In this document: positions 35,275 to 52,656 of the stretch, piece by piece
How positions within the stretch are numbered: position 1 is the stretch's first letter
Layout of the letters: each line of letters begins with the position of its first letter
Assembly: GCA_030141605.1 (NCBI GenBank)
Contig: JAQGDQ010000005.1
Coordinates: 1,978,184 to 2,042,183, forward strand
Length of the DNA: 64,000 bases
From: Tubiluchus corallicola
Taxonomy: Eukaryota; Priapulida; Priapulimorpha; Priapulimorphida; Tubiluchidae
Direction: 5' to 3'
Program-made: the position numbers and the translations under genes
Notes under the pieces: model-generated
Told to the model about the DNA's origin: nothing
The model's database searches: none
What the model saw: the letters and a program-made list of their open reading frames with translations, nothing else

Positions 35275-37715
35275 CTAGATTAGGTTCCAGGTTTTGTGAT
35301 AAACTTTTGTACAAAATGTATCCAATAACTGTAGTATTATCATCTGGCATGTGATCGTAAAAGCAAACTCTCGGTTAATTTTGATGCTGTATATTGAAAT
35401 AGTCAATCTGTATCCCGTTAACAATAATCGAAATTATAGTAATTAATATAAAGCTTTGCAATCTATAGTCATTAATTATAGTATCTACTACTACTGGCAA
35501 GTATCACTGAGTAGCCAAAATCTCAATCAGTTTGATTAAAAATATAATTGTACTGGTCAATCACAATTGTACTAGTCTGTATCTCATAATAGCTAGTATG
35601 ACTAAGTAGCAGTACGTCAGTTTTTTATATGTATATTAGTAATCTGTAGTGCTCCTGTATATAATTTTCTTTTTGTACTTGCCTATGTATGTAATGTTAA
35701 TTGCATATTTGTGCAATAAATTGAATTGGTGTACATTTTGCTCTAATTCTTAATAATATTATCCTGTTTTAAAATGCTTGTAATGGTTATTCACGTCACA
35801 TATTACAACCTTGGTTTTTCTGTATTATGCATGCAAGTCATTGATACATGGCAATTACTTGCCAATCAGAGATCACCGTCTGGTACTAATGTATAAGATT
35901 ATTCAGGGTTTAGTGGCAGTGAGGGACACCATCTGATATTGTGTATGAGATTGTACAGGGTTTAACGGCAGTGCCAGCCTCACATGTAATTTTTGCTGGT
36001 CCATCAAGCGGGAACATCCCATGATCGGGATGTTTACACATAGTACAGTAGAGTGCGACTTAATAGTAAATAATCCCATTTCATAAACTCATCACCTAGC
36101 TTATATAAACTAATTAAGCCTATCCCTTACTAGTCTAATATCAACTATAAATTTGCCCATTCCTCCCTGACCACTGACCACCGAACCCACACTGCCTCAG
36201 CTACAATCACAAATCTGCGTTTTGCTGTAGTATTGAGCAGTCGGGCATTTCTTTGAACTTTTTCTTCATGTCCGAACACTTTATAACAGGTAGTGAAGAT
36301 TTCGCCTATTACTTTGTACGCACATTGCTCGTTGGTGTTTTATTTTCAGAAATTACACATTTTTTCGGCGAATTTTTGCACAATAGCAGTTGAAGACTTC
36401 TTCCCCAACTTATCATTTCAACGGTACGGTTAACTGCCAGAAGGAGTAATTATTATGGTTTTGTACTTTCTGCAATATAAGTACACTTGTTTTGTAGCGG
36501 CTTAACCAGAATTCCATATTACTATATTAGCGTGTCCAAAAGCAAACAACAAGGGTTCTGGGGAACCGAAGCATTTCCAACATTTAAGAAATTTTGGGGC
36601 AAATTTTAGTAACAAAAATGATGAATTCTGTACGCTGAAATTGCCTAAAATTTTCAATCACTTTTTATCTCTATAGCCAGAATGGGTGGTGGTATGTCAT
36701 AATGTTCATTGCTCGTTACAGTGCTGCATCCTTCACTTGTAGACTTTTAGACTTAGATTTATAAACTGTTATTTTTATTTTTTGCGCAATATAATATTAC
36801 TTTAGCAGTTAATAAAGTTTGATTTATTTTGATTTATTTGAATAACATTTATAATACAAATAAAAGTTATCCTATTGGATTGTTATGTTATGGGATTGCA
36901 CAACAAAGGAAAAACTTTTGTGGTTCTCGTTACAGATACATAGTAGACAATTTATCATGTGCCTAATTTTTGTAAACAAGAAAAATGAATGAAAAATGAA
37001 AAAGTCAGCATTGACTTTCATCTCCGAGCATCATCTTGCCTTCCAAACTAACTTAACCAGAAATATTTGCAATAATATTATACATAGAAAAATCAGTTAA
37101 ATAAGAACTAACTACAGTGTTTTTACATGAATTTCAACTGCTAATTTTAACTCAAATAGAATTGTAAAATTATTATAGAGCTAAGCATTAGAGTAAGCTA
37201 ATTATCATTAACACTAAGACCTAGATATCCTGTATTATAACATGAGTAAACTAAAAAATTAGAATAGTCTTATATAAATCTATATAGCTTAATTCTTGAG
37301 ATGCTTTAGTGAGAAATTGAGTACAGAAAACGTTAACTAATCAGGTCAGAGAAACAACCATTATTAATATGTAATTTGAAAGAATTATTAGTACAGAAAC
37401 CTAATTTTTCCTAAGGGCCAATAATAGGTGAATGCAATTTATTTTAAAAGCTGTTGAGATTTCATTAAAATATTTTTCCTTTGAAACGAGATTATGAAAT
37501 GAAAACAGATGAAAGCAAATATAAAGCATGGGATATCTGTAGGTGCTGTGTTTCTGAGTTCAGACACTGTCTTCCTACAATATTAGTTGGATGCTGTTAT
37601 TGCTTTCATTTGTATTGTTGAATATTCATCTATCATGCAGTTACAATAAAAATTGCTAAATTAATTTGCTATCTATAGCAGAACTTTATCTTTTGTGTAT
37701 AAAAATTACTGCTGT
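34517..37715. other. Non-coding, upstream of ECSIT
   Basis: No gene is recognised. The text cagtggcggataatctatta followed by ggcacactaggca at 34613-34645 looks like the end of a DNA transposon (many hAT ends start CAGxGGCGG), but I see no partner end. Near 35890-35975 a 32-bp phrase (tgtataagattattcagggt...) is repeated once with changes. A TA tract is listed separately. Confidence 0.4.
35221..35273. repeat. (TA)n microsatellite
   Basis: About 53 bp of nearly pure TA repeat, with one irregularity at its start. Confidence 0.95.
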
Positions 37716-38359
37716 TTACACTCTGTTAAGACGATTGATGCCTAGCATAATGTCAGTCATTTTCGTTGACTCCCCAGTCGGCTTGCAAGTTATTTCAAAC
37801 CCTTGCAGAGCTTTAATTAACACACTTAAGTTTGGTACATTTAGCTACAGCTGTGTCTAATACTGTTATGAAAAATGCTCAACTTTTCATTAGTTAGCTG
37901 GAGAAATATTGGCCTGGTTCTAGATTTTGTTATTGTCAATTGAAATTGCAAGTGAATTAGTGGAAATATATAGTCTAGTTTCATTTATAGGAAGAAATGT
38001 ACAATGCAATGGTCTACGAGTCACTGATTAAACCATTTTGCAATAAAAGAAAATACACAGTTTAGTTTAGTTTATGGCTTCACAAGTTAGATAAAAACAA
38101 CTATTTGATTAACTTTAAATAAGGACAAAACAAAATGTTTTCTTTTCTGGCCAATTTTTATAAACCTCAGTGAGATCTTCACAGTCAAAATTAATTCAAG
38201 TGTGGTCAAAACTTATATTATACATCAATATAATATTAGTTAATTTAATGCTATTTTTCTGGAATAGTCGTGGTTAAAAGATGCCATTGGGACTTACGTA
38301 ACTTGGGCATAAGGGTCGTCTGTGGAATGGAGCAATCAAATTTATTGCATTTCCGTAGC
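37716..38359 (-). CDS. Two candidate terminal exons of an unknown gene
   Basis: On the minus strand, 38298-38359 is bordered by an acceptor (tttgttag) and a consensus donor (gtaagt). It reads YGNAINLIAPFHRRPLCPSY in one frame. An acceptor (ctgtag) at 37845 then opens LNVPNLSVLIKALQGFEITC, KPTGESTKMTDIMLGINRLN, RV, stop. The phases are compatible. I do not recognise the sequence. No upstream exons were found toward the TOMM22 promoter. It may be a real 3' end or a transposon fragment. Confidence 0.27.
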
Positions 38360-39266
38360 CTAACAAACAGAAAAATGAAAAAACTGAATAAATCTCGCAG
38401 ACAAGCACATGATCAGTTAATTTAAAAAATACATTGCAGGCATGATGTTCGTATGTTTAAAGGCAAAAGAGCCTTAATATTTTTGTTGCTCATTTATTTT
38501 AAAACAAGGCTAACTGATGTCTCTGTATTTTGTAGTGCTTTGAAAATCATCTCTACATTCTGTTTAAATTGAAAAGTCATTTTTTGGCTACTTGAAGTGT
38601 TAATTTTGCGTAGAAATAGCTGCTGCTCTGCAAATTTGTGTTTATGAAAAAGTGCAACCAGTTTATCTGCTGATTAGACATTAGTTGTGACTGTCATGTT
38701 GTTAAGTTAAGTTTAGTTTAGCTTAGACAGTTGTTGTCCTGCGTGAGCTGTTGTCCCGAATGTTGCTGAGCGTGCTTACGTTACAGAGAGGGAGAGAGAC
38801 CAATATGTTTTATTGCAGATTGCTGCTACAGTTAAAAAGTTTGTTAAAATTTCACATAACACGTAGTTGTAGATCAGAGCAGCTTGCCATCTTTTAGCCA
38901 TCTAAATTAATTATATGTTTTTTGGGTAATTTTTGAGCCTCTGTTGTTTGGGCAAAACTGCTGCAAGAAGATGTTTAAAATTTGCAGACCATCAGTTATG
39001 TTATTATTTACAATCATGTGTTGTAATTTTATGTTTTTGTATTATGATACTTTCTTACTGGGGTAAGTACCAGTACATTGGCACACTTAACTGATTAGGG
39101 TTTATAATAAAAGAGTTGGCACTTTTTCAACTTCAGTTGATTTGAATAGGATTTAAATTGTGTGATAAAACTAAAAAAATTTCTTAGGGAGGTGGAGTCC
39201 TATTATGCAAAAATTGTGTGTTCTAATCATTAAAAAATTTTGCTCTTTCTGTAGTTGTTTGGTATC

Positions 39267-42200
39267 ATGAGTGCGGGAGATGCTTCTAAACCTGAGAAGA
39301 ATAATGATGATGATGAAATTGAATTACTTGATATTGATCCTAATGCTGACATGAGTCTTCAAGCAAAAGATGTGGTGGTACCATCAAAAACACTGCCAAA
39401 GAAACAACCGGATGATGATGCTGAGTGGGAAGATGATGAGGTATGTAGTTGTTGGATATGCGTGCCAAAAGTCTCTGATTAAAACTTGACCCATCCCATT
39501 TGCTTTACTTTTTCTTAACATTATTCTTGTTAATGAACCAGGTTTTAGTCCTTCGTTCAATTACTCAACTTTAGTAGTAACTAGTAAGTCTCCCACTGAG
39601 TGTTGGGTCTGAGCTTTGCAGAGTGACAAAATGTATAAGAAATTTAGTTATTACAATTTTAAGTATAACTTTTGTCATCTCGTTCATGTGATTTATTTTT
39701 CTGTGTTGTGAATGTTAAAGCAACAACCTAAACATTTTGTTTGAAAATATCTAAGCAACCTAAGATAATTATAATGTTGTACATGTGCTTTACTTTATAA
39801 AATTGTACTCTCACACCTGCACATATTTGTCTCTTGTTCAATGGTTTACTGATTCATTATAGTAGAGATTGAATTCTTACATAAGAACACTGACCAGATT
39901 TGTCGACCTCTGCACCAGAGTATTATCAAACCAGAGAAAGCAAATGCCAACCGATAAGCCATTTAACTACCTTGCCGGAGAATGGCTTTTTTCTGTTTAA
40001 GTAATATCTTTGTTGAAAAATTTGTTCTTTATTAAGAAATGATTTTTAAAATTTAAATGTGTGTGCGTACTAGGATGACGCAGAAGACGAAACACCATGG
40101 GAAAGATTAGTAGGATTAACAGAAATGTTTCCTCAGCCATTACGAGATGGAGTGCACACATTAGTCACGAAGTCAATTAGTGGAGTGTCAGCATTATATT
40201 CTCTGTCCCGAACAACTATGTGGATTTTAGGTTTGCACTTTGAATGTTTTTCTAATCTAAGCAACTGTAGATGCTCAAAGTTGCTGTGAGAAAAATGTGT
40301 ATCAACACAATGCAATTAGATAAAATACAATGTGTAATGTTGTGCAATGTGCTAATTTAGGATTATCGGAGGGAAACTCTTGAAATACATAGACACCAAA
40401 GTCTAATCAAAGTAATGCAAAGTCAAACCTGGATAATAGATAAGTGACCACAAGGAAAACAGCTTGTAGGTAGTTTCATCTAGCATGTCCCTGGCTATTT
40501 ACCTCACTGAAAGAGGGCGCATAAGACTTGAACATATTTAGTTTTGCCATAGTTGGTTAGCCTTGCTAGGTCCCGGCTTGCAGAGCAACGATTTGCTTAA
40601 AAAATTCATTTAGAGCTCAACTTTATTTTCCTGCCTTTTGTTTTTTTTATTTTAAGGTTGTGAAATGGTTTCACAAAGGAGTCATTGAAAAATATTTGAA
40701 CTGTTTTCCAAAAGCATCATGCAGAAATTGCAAATTAATTATTTATCATGTCAGTTTACTTGATAGTGTTTGTTTGGTGTATATTTTCTCTCTTGGTTAA
40801 GTACATAGCTAAGTTTGTTGTTTTCCTTTGCAGTATCTTCCTCAACAGTCTTAATGGCGCCAGTGATATTTGAAGTGCAAAGAGTTCAGATGGAAGAAGC
40901 ACAAATACAGCAACAGAGACAGGTAGGTCGTGTGTTAAGGTTACTGTCAAGATGAGTAAATATGTATGCTAATTTTTAAACGCAATTTTTAATGCATGTT
41001 GAACTGGTCCCACTAGCTCATTTGCCAAGGGTTTATAGCCAGTCTTGAATGTCTGAATTGTCAGAAATTGTGGATCATTAGAAAATTTTTACCTTATCAA
41101 CGTTCTTCTTGATTTGACCGTAAAAATTTATTCTGATTAAGTTATTTTTGAATTGGTCAGTCAAATTAATTAGCATATACTGTGCAACTGTCCTACCTTG
41201 AGTTTTTGCACTTTAGCTTGCTTGTGAGGTTCACTATGAAATAAAACCGTGATTATGTAATAATACAGCATTGTGTAACAATTCATAAATTTGATCATTG
41301 TGCTATAATTTTTGCATTCTGAATCTGTTTGCTCTAGTCTGTAGCTTGTAAATCTTGGTTTGATCTGTGAGAAATTTGGCCCGTCCTGGTCTCTTTGAGC
41401 TCTGCTCTGAGGTCTGTTTGTTACGAAATTTGTGGCTGGTCTGTCTGTCATTTGTTCTGTCTTGAGTCTGTTTTTGTCAGATGTGTGATCTGGCTGAATT
41501 TAGTTTGACAAGGGTATCTAGCCAGATAAGTCTGTATGGGTTGAATTCTGATTGTGGCACTACCACCACTAGGTTAGGTTCTCTACAGATTCTCTACAAA
41601 AAGATGAAGTGCATCATAACGTCATAACAGCGGCGCTTTATGGAAATTGAAAAATCAGACTCCTCTATTGCCCGTGCATAGGTCCATAGTATATTGTGTG
41701 TCTGTATCAAAATTCTTCTTCCTATGGAATGCAGAATTTATATAGAAAACAATTTGCATAATAAAATGTAGCTAAAAGTAATGATTATTAATATAAGGAT
41801 CAATGTGGCCTATATTTGCCAAACTAGACATTTGCTATACCTGACCTTAAGGAAACCAGAACCTAGCCAAAGTCAACCCCTCATCTAGAACAAAAGGAAA
41901 CTGACCCATCCAACAATTAGAGCAAATCCCGACTGTGACAAGACCCAAGCGCAGGCCATGAATAACCCAAGTTTTTAACTTGTTACATGTATTATTTTTG
42001 TTACACAATAATTGTTACGTAATAACACAAAAAGATTTACGTAATGAACACATTACTTAATAACATAATTTATTTTTTGTATACATAGTGCTGTATGGTT
42101 ACATAATGTTTTTTGATACATAATGAAACGTAATACTTATTTTTGGAAATAGATAGTTTTACATATTTGTGTTATAAACTACTTATGTGCCTGTTTGCTG

Positions 42201-42589
42201 AATAAAAGTGATGAGTTATTTTTGCAATTGTTTTCAAGAGACACTTTGCTCCATTCACTATGACCCTGCTTGCAAATACTCTCATATTAACCAACATTAA
42301 TCCGCAATAGAGTGTAATGGCACCTGACGAATGTTACCTGTTTTGTGATTGCTCTTTTATATCTGGAGTAACATTATATTGCTGATTCAGTTAATTACGT
42401 TATGATGGACTATATTGTATCATTCTAGGCAATATTAGGATTTTCTATTGTTTTGCAATATAGGTTAGCTGTTGAGTCTGATATGACTGTGAATTTTTCT
42501 GTTAACAGATTCTACTTGGTCCAAGTGCGGCTGTATCTTCAGGTGGGCGTTCACAGAATATGCCTGCAATGCCGGTTCCCTTAAAGTGA
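39267..42589 (+). CDS. TOMM22: TOM22, mitochondrial import receptor subunit
   Basis: TOM22 is the central receptor of the outer-membrane TOM complex, holding presequences and organising the TOM40 pore. Four coding exons: 39267-39440, 40074-40230, 40834-40922 and 42509-42589. Lengths 174, 157, 89 and 81 sum to 501 bp, giving 166 residues with matching phases. The N-terminal 60 residues are very acidic (NNDDDEIELLDIDPNAD; DDDAEWEDDE), the presequence-binding cytosolic part. Exon 2 has the family block PWERLVGLTEMFP. A single tail-anchor-like membrane segment lies at about 101-122 (TTMWILVSSSTVLMAPVIF). The end is QIQQQRQ then ILLGPSAAVSSGG, matching the conserved 'QRQILLGP'. A good acceptor (ctttctgtag) sits 12 bp before the ATG, so an untranslated first exon lies upstream; I could not place it. 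Confidence 0.95.
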
Positions 42590-44824
42590 TTAACAGTGAG
42601 TTGATTTGTCTATGCACATTATCTCTATTGTCAATATATGTGGAAGTTGTTTTCTGTTCACTGCCAATGGCAAGCAGGACTTAAATAAATATTGCAGTAA
42701 TTTGAATTTTTTCTGCTAAAGTGCCCTATCTATTGCAAACAATCATTTTTATTGCTAGCAGCTATTTGCAGATTATTGATTCTTGTAGTTAGTTCGAGTT
42801 TCATGCTTCTTTGATTAATTCGAGTAGATTGTCATTCCACAGAGTATCTTAACCTGTATCTTTGGTGGGTTATAGTTTGATATTGTTATACAGGCTTATT
42901 TGTAAAATTGTGTAGTTTGTAACAGCGTTTTTACTAGAATTTACTAGAGTTCATTGAAAAAAAAAACAGTTTTATTTTGCATACAGAAACTTAGGTATCC
43001 GTTGTAAACAAAATAGCTAAGCCAGTCACACACTTTGTACTTTGCCGATTGTTGTTTATAAGTTTGCAGCCAGTGAATATGTGTCAGTGTGACATCATCC
43101 TAGTTATTGTTGTCATTTGGTATGCCCGTCATAATCTATTTTGTAATTCGTGATGACTAATTTGAATTCTGGTCACCATTGATTCCTGTTTTTCATAAAG
43201 GTTAAACTGTTGAAATTTGACTGTAAAAATTGATATTGTTGACATCATGTACCTAAATGGTAGAGGAACAATCCTAATGTTCCATAACACTTCTGCTAAA
43301 ACAAAGATTTGAGAACTGTTTTGGATTGCTTGAGGGGCACTAAAACCTGTTGCAGTTTGTTTTCTGGACTTAAATCAGTATGTGCCTGCTGTGAGATGAT
43401 GTAATTATCAGTAACTACATGTATTTGCTTTACTTTCAGTTTTTTCAATCAAATTCAAAGTGTATGGTGTGAAAAATTGCTATTGCTAAGTTACAGAATA
43501 TGCCAAAATGACCTGCAGAATTTACATGAGTGAGTGATAGCCAACAGTTAAGAATGTTTTTCATGCACTGGCAGATCTTAGTTTATGTACAATTGTACAT
43601 TAATAGAGAAAACATTCATTTTAGAAATAAACTTTATTTAATACACTTGATCACAATCTACCAATTTCTGTTTTATTTTATATAGTTAAAGAAAATTTTA
43701 GGCCACATAAGACATACTCACAAACAAGCCCTTTGTTTTGGGTATAAAATGCTTTCCTGAAAGTGCCTTCTATATTGAACACCCAACAGCTACTTTGTTA
43801 TCTTACTGGAGTTTTAATATTGATTTGTTTCAAAAATTTAGAATTAGTTACCATTAGGTAATTGATGCTATCGGTTTTAGACAGTATTTTCCGAAATTTC
43901 AAATCAGCCTATTTACATAATGGTAACACACCACTAAATTGAACTGCAAAATAAAAATAACAAAACTACAGCCATTTATTAATATAGTTGTAAAATAAAG
44001 AACAACTATTTTGTACTACTACTGCTATCCTGCACAATTTTTTATGTACACTAATTAGCATCTGCTCTGGTAACTGTACATATTATTAAAAAATTAACAA
44101 ATTAAATTAATTATTTAGTATTTATTTGTAAAGTAAGCTATTTTCTACGAAAATGCATTTTTGAGGTTGTACGTTTGAAGTAGTCTAACAAAACCTAGCA
44201 ATTTATGCACATTCTTTAATAAATTAAGCTTTAATCACATAGTATGTCAATTACTATCAATTACAAACGTGTTCATAAAACAATGAAGTTAAAGCTACTA
44301 CATACACATACTTTGCTCCTGAGGCAGCGTTAATTTGGGACAAAAGAAAATACAGTTCATCATAATGCACTTTGGTAGGTAGAGAAATTTGACTTGCGTG
44401 ACTCACCAGAATTTATTTCTTAAAATTTGAAAGTATTATTTGTCATTTTTGCTGATGACTTCATAACTAGCCTATACATTGGTAACGCATGTATGCCAAC
44501 TCGTACTAAACGACGTTAATCATTTTTATAACAAAAGCCATATTCACACTGCACACAGAAAGTTACGCTGATATCATTTTGAAACTCGATGTTCATCGAG
44601 CAATAATGTGTAACTAGGAATAGAAATCCCTGATTAACATTAGCCCTAGAAATTATAATACAAGCGTAGTGTTAATTCAAAGCGTCTTATATAATGTATC
44701 AACGCAGAATTCTGAATTTCACTTGAGTAAAAGTTTCAGTAAAACGAAAGTCCTGCAATTTTCGCATGGTAGGAAATTTTACTTGTGTATCTAAATATGC
44801 ATCTAAAAACCCTGGAATACATTT
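42590..44824. other. TOMM22 3' region and non-coding sequence
   Basis: AATAAA motifs near 42683 and 43626 could end TOMM22 transcripts. The rest is AT-rich with no recognisable gene or repeat. Confidence 0.45.
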
Positions 44825-45017
44825 TTAAAAGGCTGCTCGTTTGAATAAATTATCAAGCACAACCTGCTTGGGCGGGCGTATCTGTTTGCCAGACTCGAGA
44901 CTTAAATAACTGATCTGAAGCACCTGGATGCAAGTGAACACGTCACGTTTCAGGTGGGATGGACCAGGTGGTTTTAAGTGAAGTGTCACATTAAGTAAAG
45001 TCAAAAGTTCGCCTAAC
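44825..45017 (-). CDS. Orphan candidate exon
   Basis: The minus strand has a strong acceptor (caagtatttcag) just above 45017, followed by an open frame LGELLTLLNVTLHLKPPGPS, HLKRDVFTCIQVLQISYLSL and on to a stop. A donor-like ag|gtgctt occurs after CIQ. Local GC is higher than around it. It is 400 bp past the stop of the small membrane-protein gene at 45415. It could be its 3' untranslated region, an alternative exon or another gene's exon. No family is recognised. Confidence 0.25.
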
Positions 45018-45414
45018 CTGAAATACTTGAACATGTAGCTTACAAACTCGGTGAACATTAAATGCATCCACATGAACTTCTGTCTAACTGAAATTCATAC
45101 TATGTAAAATTTCATTTGCAGTACCATGCTTACATGTAAAACAACGTGCTCATCTCCAAGCTAACAGACATAAATAAATGTTAACAAACCCATATATTTT
45201 ACTAACAGAAATAACTTGGACATTTCACAAGCCAGTAATAACGTTGAATTTTGAGTTATCGAGTTACGTCTAAATGCTTTTTATAATAAGCCTACGTCAC
45301 GTGGAAGCACAAGAAAATACGCTGCACTTTGAAAATAAGACGGAACAATAAGGAACAAACAGTACAAAAAGGTAAAAAAAAGTTGCGATTCTCGTACACT
45401 CAATCCGCTGTTTC

Positions 45415-49070
<3,656 letters not shown>

Positions 49071-50329
49071 TATTAAGTCTTACATATATTGGGGGCAGAT
49101 AAAAAACGGATATTTCAGCAATGTCGAAGCTTTCTGATTTGTCCTAGGAAACTAATCTGCCTATTCCTGTACAATTGATGCAACCCCGCTAACCCGCCTA
49201 AAAATGTGACTCGAGTGCTCCGAGTCAGGTGTCATCTTTTCAGTTCATTATAAAACAAAAGCAAAAAAAATTGCCAAAATTCTTAAATCTAGTTTACTTT
49301 TACTACATTACATCCTTAAAAACCAATTTAGACCTAACGCTTGTAATGGACTGTGATATTAATATTTATCGTAAAAAGTCAAGTTGTCTAAAAACAACAC
49401 TTAACATAGTTAAACCTAATAATAATAACTGTTCTCTCCTTGACTACACTTAATTGAGTCTACTATTTTTAAGCCATATATAAACGTTCTTTAGTCTGAA
49501 GAATTTATGAACACGTAAATGAACTTACCTGTAAAAGAAACTAATATAAAGCTGTTAATGAAAATATGTCCTCAAAAAGATAAACGCAGTTCGTCAAAGC
49601 CGTTACAAGTCAACCATTTGTAATGTTTAACTTATTTGTGCAAGCTCGAACTTTGGACTCCTCTCATTTACTTTGCACCAACTCACCTATTAGATATTTA
49701 TACAAAGAGCGTACGTTGCGCTGTACATCAAATATTTTGTCTATGCTATGACTAACATTAGCCCATAAATATTATAAGTTTCGGGAAAACATAAGCAATA
49801 ATCTAGTAAAATTTGTGAAAGTTAAGCACAAATTGTTCTTTCAATAAACATACAGCAATGCTGTCTAATGGTTTTAACGTAGTCAATGTTGTTGTTTTCT
49901 ATCATCCTTAATATTTTAGTTTCAGCATATGTTGTGCTAACACATTCTTTGATTTTAACTGGCATCCCTAATGTACATCGACCTGACGATGAAATCGGCT
50001 CAACACATTCGTATAGACGTAAACTCAATTCAGTACTATAATCGTGCAATTTTACAAAACTTTAAACTTACTACAGTATTTCTGATTACATTACTGTATT
50101 ATGCACAAAAATGGCGAGTCATGATAATGATAGTCAGTTGGCTGCGGCGGCGGCGACGACGACGAAGATGATGATGATCAAAACTACGTGTTAATTGCAC
50201 TACTATACAAGGCACAAATTATCGAACGTGTTTCTCGAAAATGATTTTTCATATGATATGTATGAGCTACTGGGCAGTGGACCCATACAATATGCATCAT
50301 ACTGATTAATTACTGTATTCTAAAGCTTA
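49071..50329. other. Non-coding, upstream of small membrane gene
   Basis: Nothing gene-like is recognised. A short imperfect triplet run (cggcggcgacgacgacgaag then atgatgatg) lies at 50144-50180. Confidence 0.4.
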
Positions 50330-50650
50330 AAAATGCCTTTTCGTAACTGACGTGTGTAATACCATGTGAGTTAGTGTAATATGGTGGGTTTTCTTTTGCA
50401 CCTCATCCATTCTGGTGCACTGACGATAGTACATAACCTCAGTTTTGATGCCAAACTTCAAAGACAAAAAATGTAAATTTGTAAGAATACGGCCTAGAAT
50501 TGAACCAGGGACCTTACAAAGCAGACGCATTAGACCACCCGGCCCCCATATTCTCCAGTGATCAAGGCAGTCCCAAAGTTCATCCCTTACAGCTGGACAA
50601 AGTTCATCCCAAAATCAGTACTTTCAATGTTAGGTCGCTGACAAAAGAGT
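50330..50650 (-). mobile_element. tRNA-derived SINE, copy 2
   Basis: The tRNA-like block (50487-50553, minus) has an A-box-like gggtggtctaatgcg and a B-box-like ggttcaattct. The anticodon stem has lost its 3' strand by a small deletion relative to copy 1 (13755-13985). Shared flanks are taacattgaaa, gggatgaactttgg, actgccttgatcactg and gaatatggggg before it, and gtttggcatcaaaac after it. One copy of gggatgaactttg is doubled in the head. Confidence 0.65.
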
Positions 50651-51064
50651 GATTCTAACTAATTAGATAATTAATCTTTTTTCTTTATTTTTGGGCGCGG
50701 CAAAGAAGATGCATAACTTTGACGTTAATGTATAGAGGGTTCAGGTCCATTTTCCAGAAAAAGTATTCCCAGTAGACTTTTTCACAGAAAACTTAAAAAC
50801 ATTTCCCAGAAAAACAGCTTTCCGGAAAAACGTTCACCAGTAAATTTTTTCCCAGAAAACCTTTTTTCCTATAAAATATTTTTCTTTTAAATTCGTTTCA
50901 CAGAAAAAGTACTTCCCAGAAATATTTTTTAAGAGAAAACCCCCGGTTTTGTTTTTAGTTGTAAGGTCTGCCATTTTAGTGGGATGAAGCCCTCTGTACC
51001 TCCTTCCCTCCTTAACCCCTCTCACGCTTTTTCTCTTCCCCTCTCCTCTCCTGTCTTTTCTCTC

Positions 51065-51068
<4 letters not shown>

Positions 51069-51124
<56 letters not shown>
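51069..51124. repeat. (TC)n microsatellite
   Basis: About 56 bp of pure TC repeat inside a longer pyrimidine-rich stretch (51000-51160). Confidence 0.95.
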
Positions 51125-51129
<5 letters not shown>

Positions 51130-51783
51130 AATATCCTTCTCCATCTCTCTTTCTGCTTCTAATTATTCACAGTGCTACAACTAAGGACTATAAGAATTAT
51201 TGAAAATGACGCGATATATCGAGTATAGCAGACAGAATCCGCCATATTTTTAGCTCGCAAAACTAATGTTGAACTGGGATCAATTTGCATTGTATCATTT
51301 GACATATAATTTCCTCAAATTTCATTGATTTTCAAATGTGTGTATGAGAGTTACATGTGTGTATGAGTGAAGGGCAATGAGTCTTGGAGTCCAGTGACAA
51401 CGATTGCTTAATTTGTTTATTGGATTCTCATTTCATTGTTATTTAAATATTGCAAGTATATTAAGTGTGCTTTTAAAGTAATTGGTGCAATATCATTAGG
51501 GGCCTTTGTACTTACTTATTATTATGAAATCCTTTATTAAAATTTCATAGTTTCTAAAAACGGTAACGAATTAAAAGAGGAGATAACTGTTACACAAAAG
51601 AGTTGAATTGGATTTGTAATTTTAAAGAGTAATGAGTACATACAAGTTTTATAAAACATTAACTATTATAAGTGATAGTTGGAAGCAAAAAATTTACTGC
51701 TAAAACTAACAAAAATTGATAAACAAAAGTTAAGTGCCTACGTTCTAGTGCTGCCTATTAAACGTGTTACTTACTGCATGCTA

Positions 51784-52656
51784 TTATATACTTGGTACTG
51801 CAGTACTATACATCAAAGCGTATACTATTTGAACTAAACAGAGTTTATGTAACCACGATGGACCAGTGCTTGAAGAAAAACTTTTTTTCTGTTCCGTAAG
51901 TCCTGCGTGTATGCCACTGCAGTAATATATGTCAAAACATATAGTATTAAATTCGTCAGGTGGTTGGCAAGCCTGATGCTCGTCCATGGTTGTTAGTGAT
52001 GTAGCCTGGGGAAGGTAACAAGGTGCTATCTTTAGCGCTTTGAAAGCAACTGGAGGCACGAATTTCAGTGTCGTGGTGTGGCGATTTCCGACAGCAAAAA
52101 GTTTGTAGCCACGTTTGAGTTCAATGTACGTGCCATTTCCTGCAGGATAACCGCTTCCAGGCACCCACACGTAATTTATGGGGTTTTTCGTTGTAGGTCG
52201 TATGCACTTTTCATCGAATACAACCCTGGAAATAATACGTCAGTAATACTAGTACGACAGTACAAAGGACACTTGTATATATCCTTCGGTACCTCTTTAT
52301 GCTTCACGAACTTCAGAATTTCCAAAACCATGATCAACAGACCACCCATTTTCTAGTTTATCGTCTTCGTTATATAGAGTGAGTTTCTGCCACTTTTGAG
52401 GCCCACCGCCAATAGGCCGCCTGTGTGAACTAACTTCTTGTATGCAACGATGCCCGCTCCGACACTTTGTTTCAGTCAAACACTCGTTTTTTCTATACCT
52501 TTTTTCTTTTACATGATAACCGGTATACCGATCCGTCATCCTCTCAAATTCATGTTGAACGTATGCTTTCACACTGTTGATTATAATGACAATAATCATA
52601 AATACAGAGATGTTAAGACTGGCACAAAAAAGCCCAGCCTTCGATTCCATTACCAT
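51784..52656 (-). CDS. Candidate secreted or membrane protein, two exons
   Basis: The first part (from the ATG at 52656) has a hydrophobic segment, CASLNISVFMIIVIIINSV (residues 11-29), as signal peptide or anchor. It continues with ECLTETKCRSGHRCIQEV, RPIGGGPQKWQKLTLYNEDD and KLENGWSVDHGFG. The second part, after an acceptor (atttccag) near 52226, reads VVFDEKCIRPTTKNPINYVW, VPGSGYPAGNGTYIELKRGY and on to a stop at 51784. Together they would be roughly 250 residues with about ten cysteines. The joining donor is unclear: the needed phase points to weak sites near 52340 (gg|gtggtc) or 52394. I recognise no family. The composition (Cys, G-P, NGT) suggests an extracellular protein. Confidence 0.42.
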
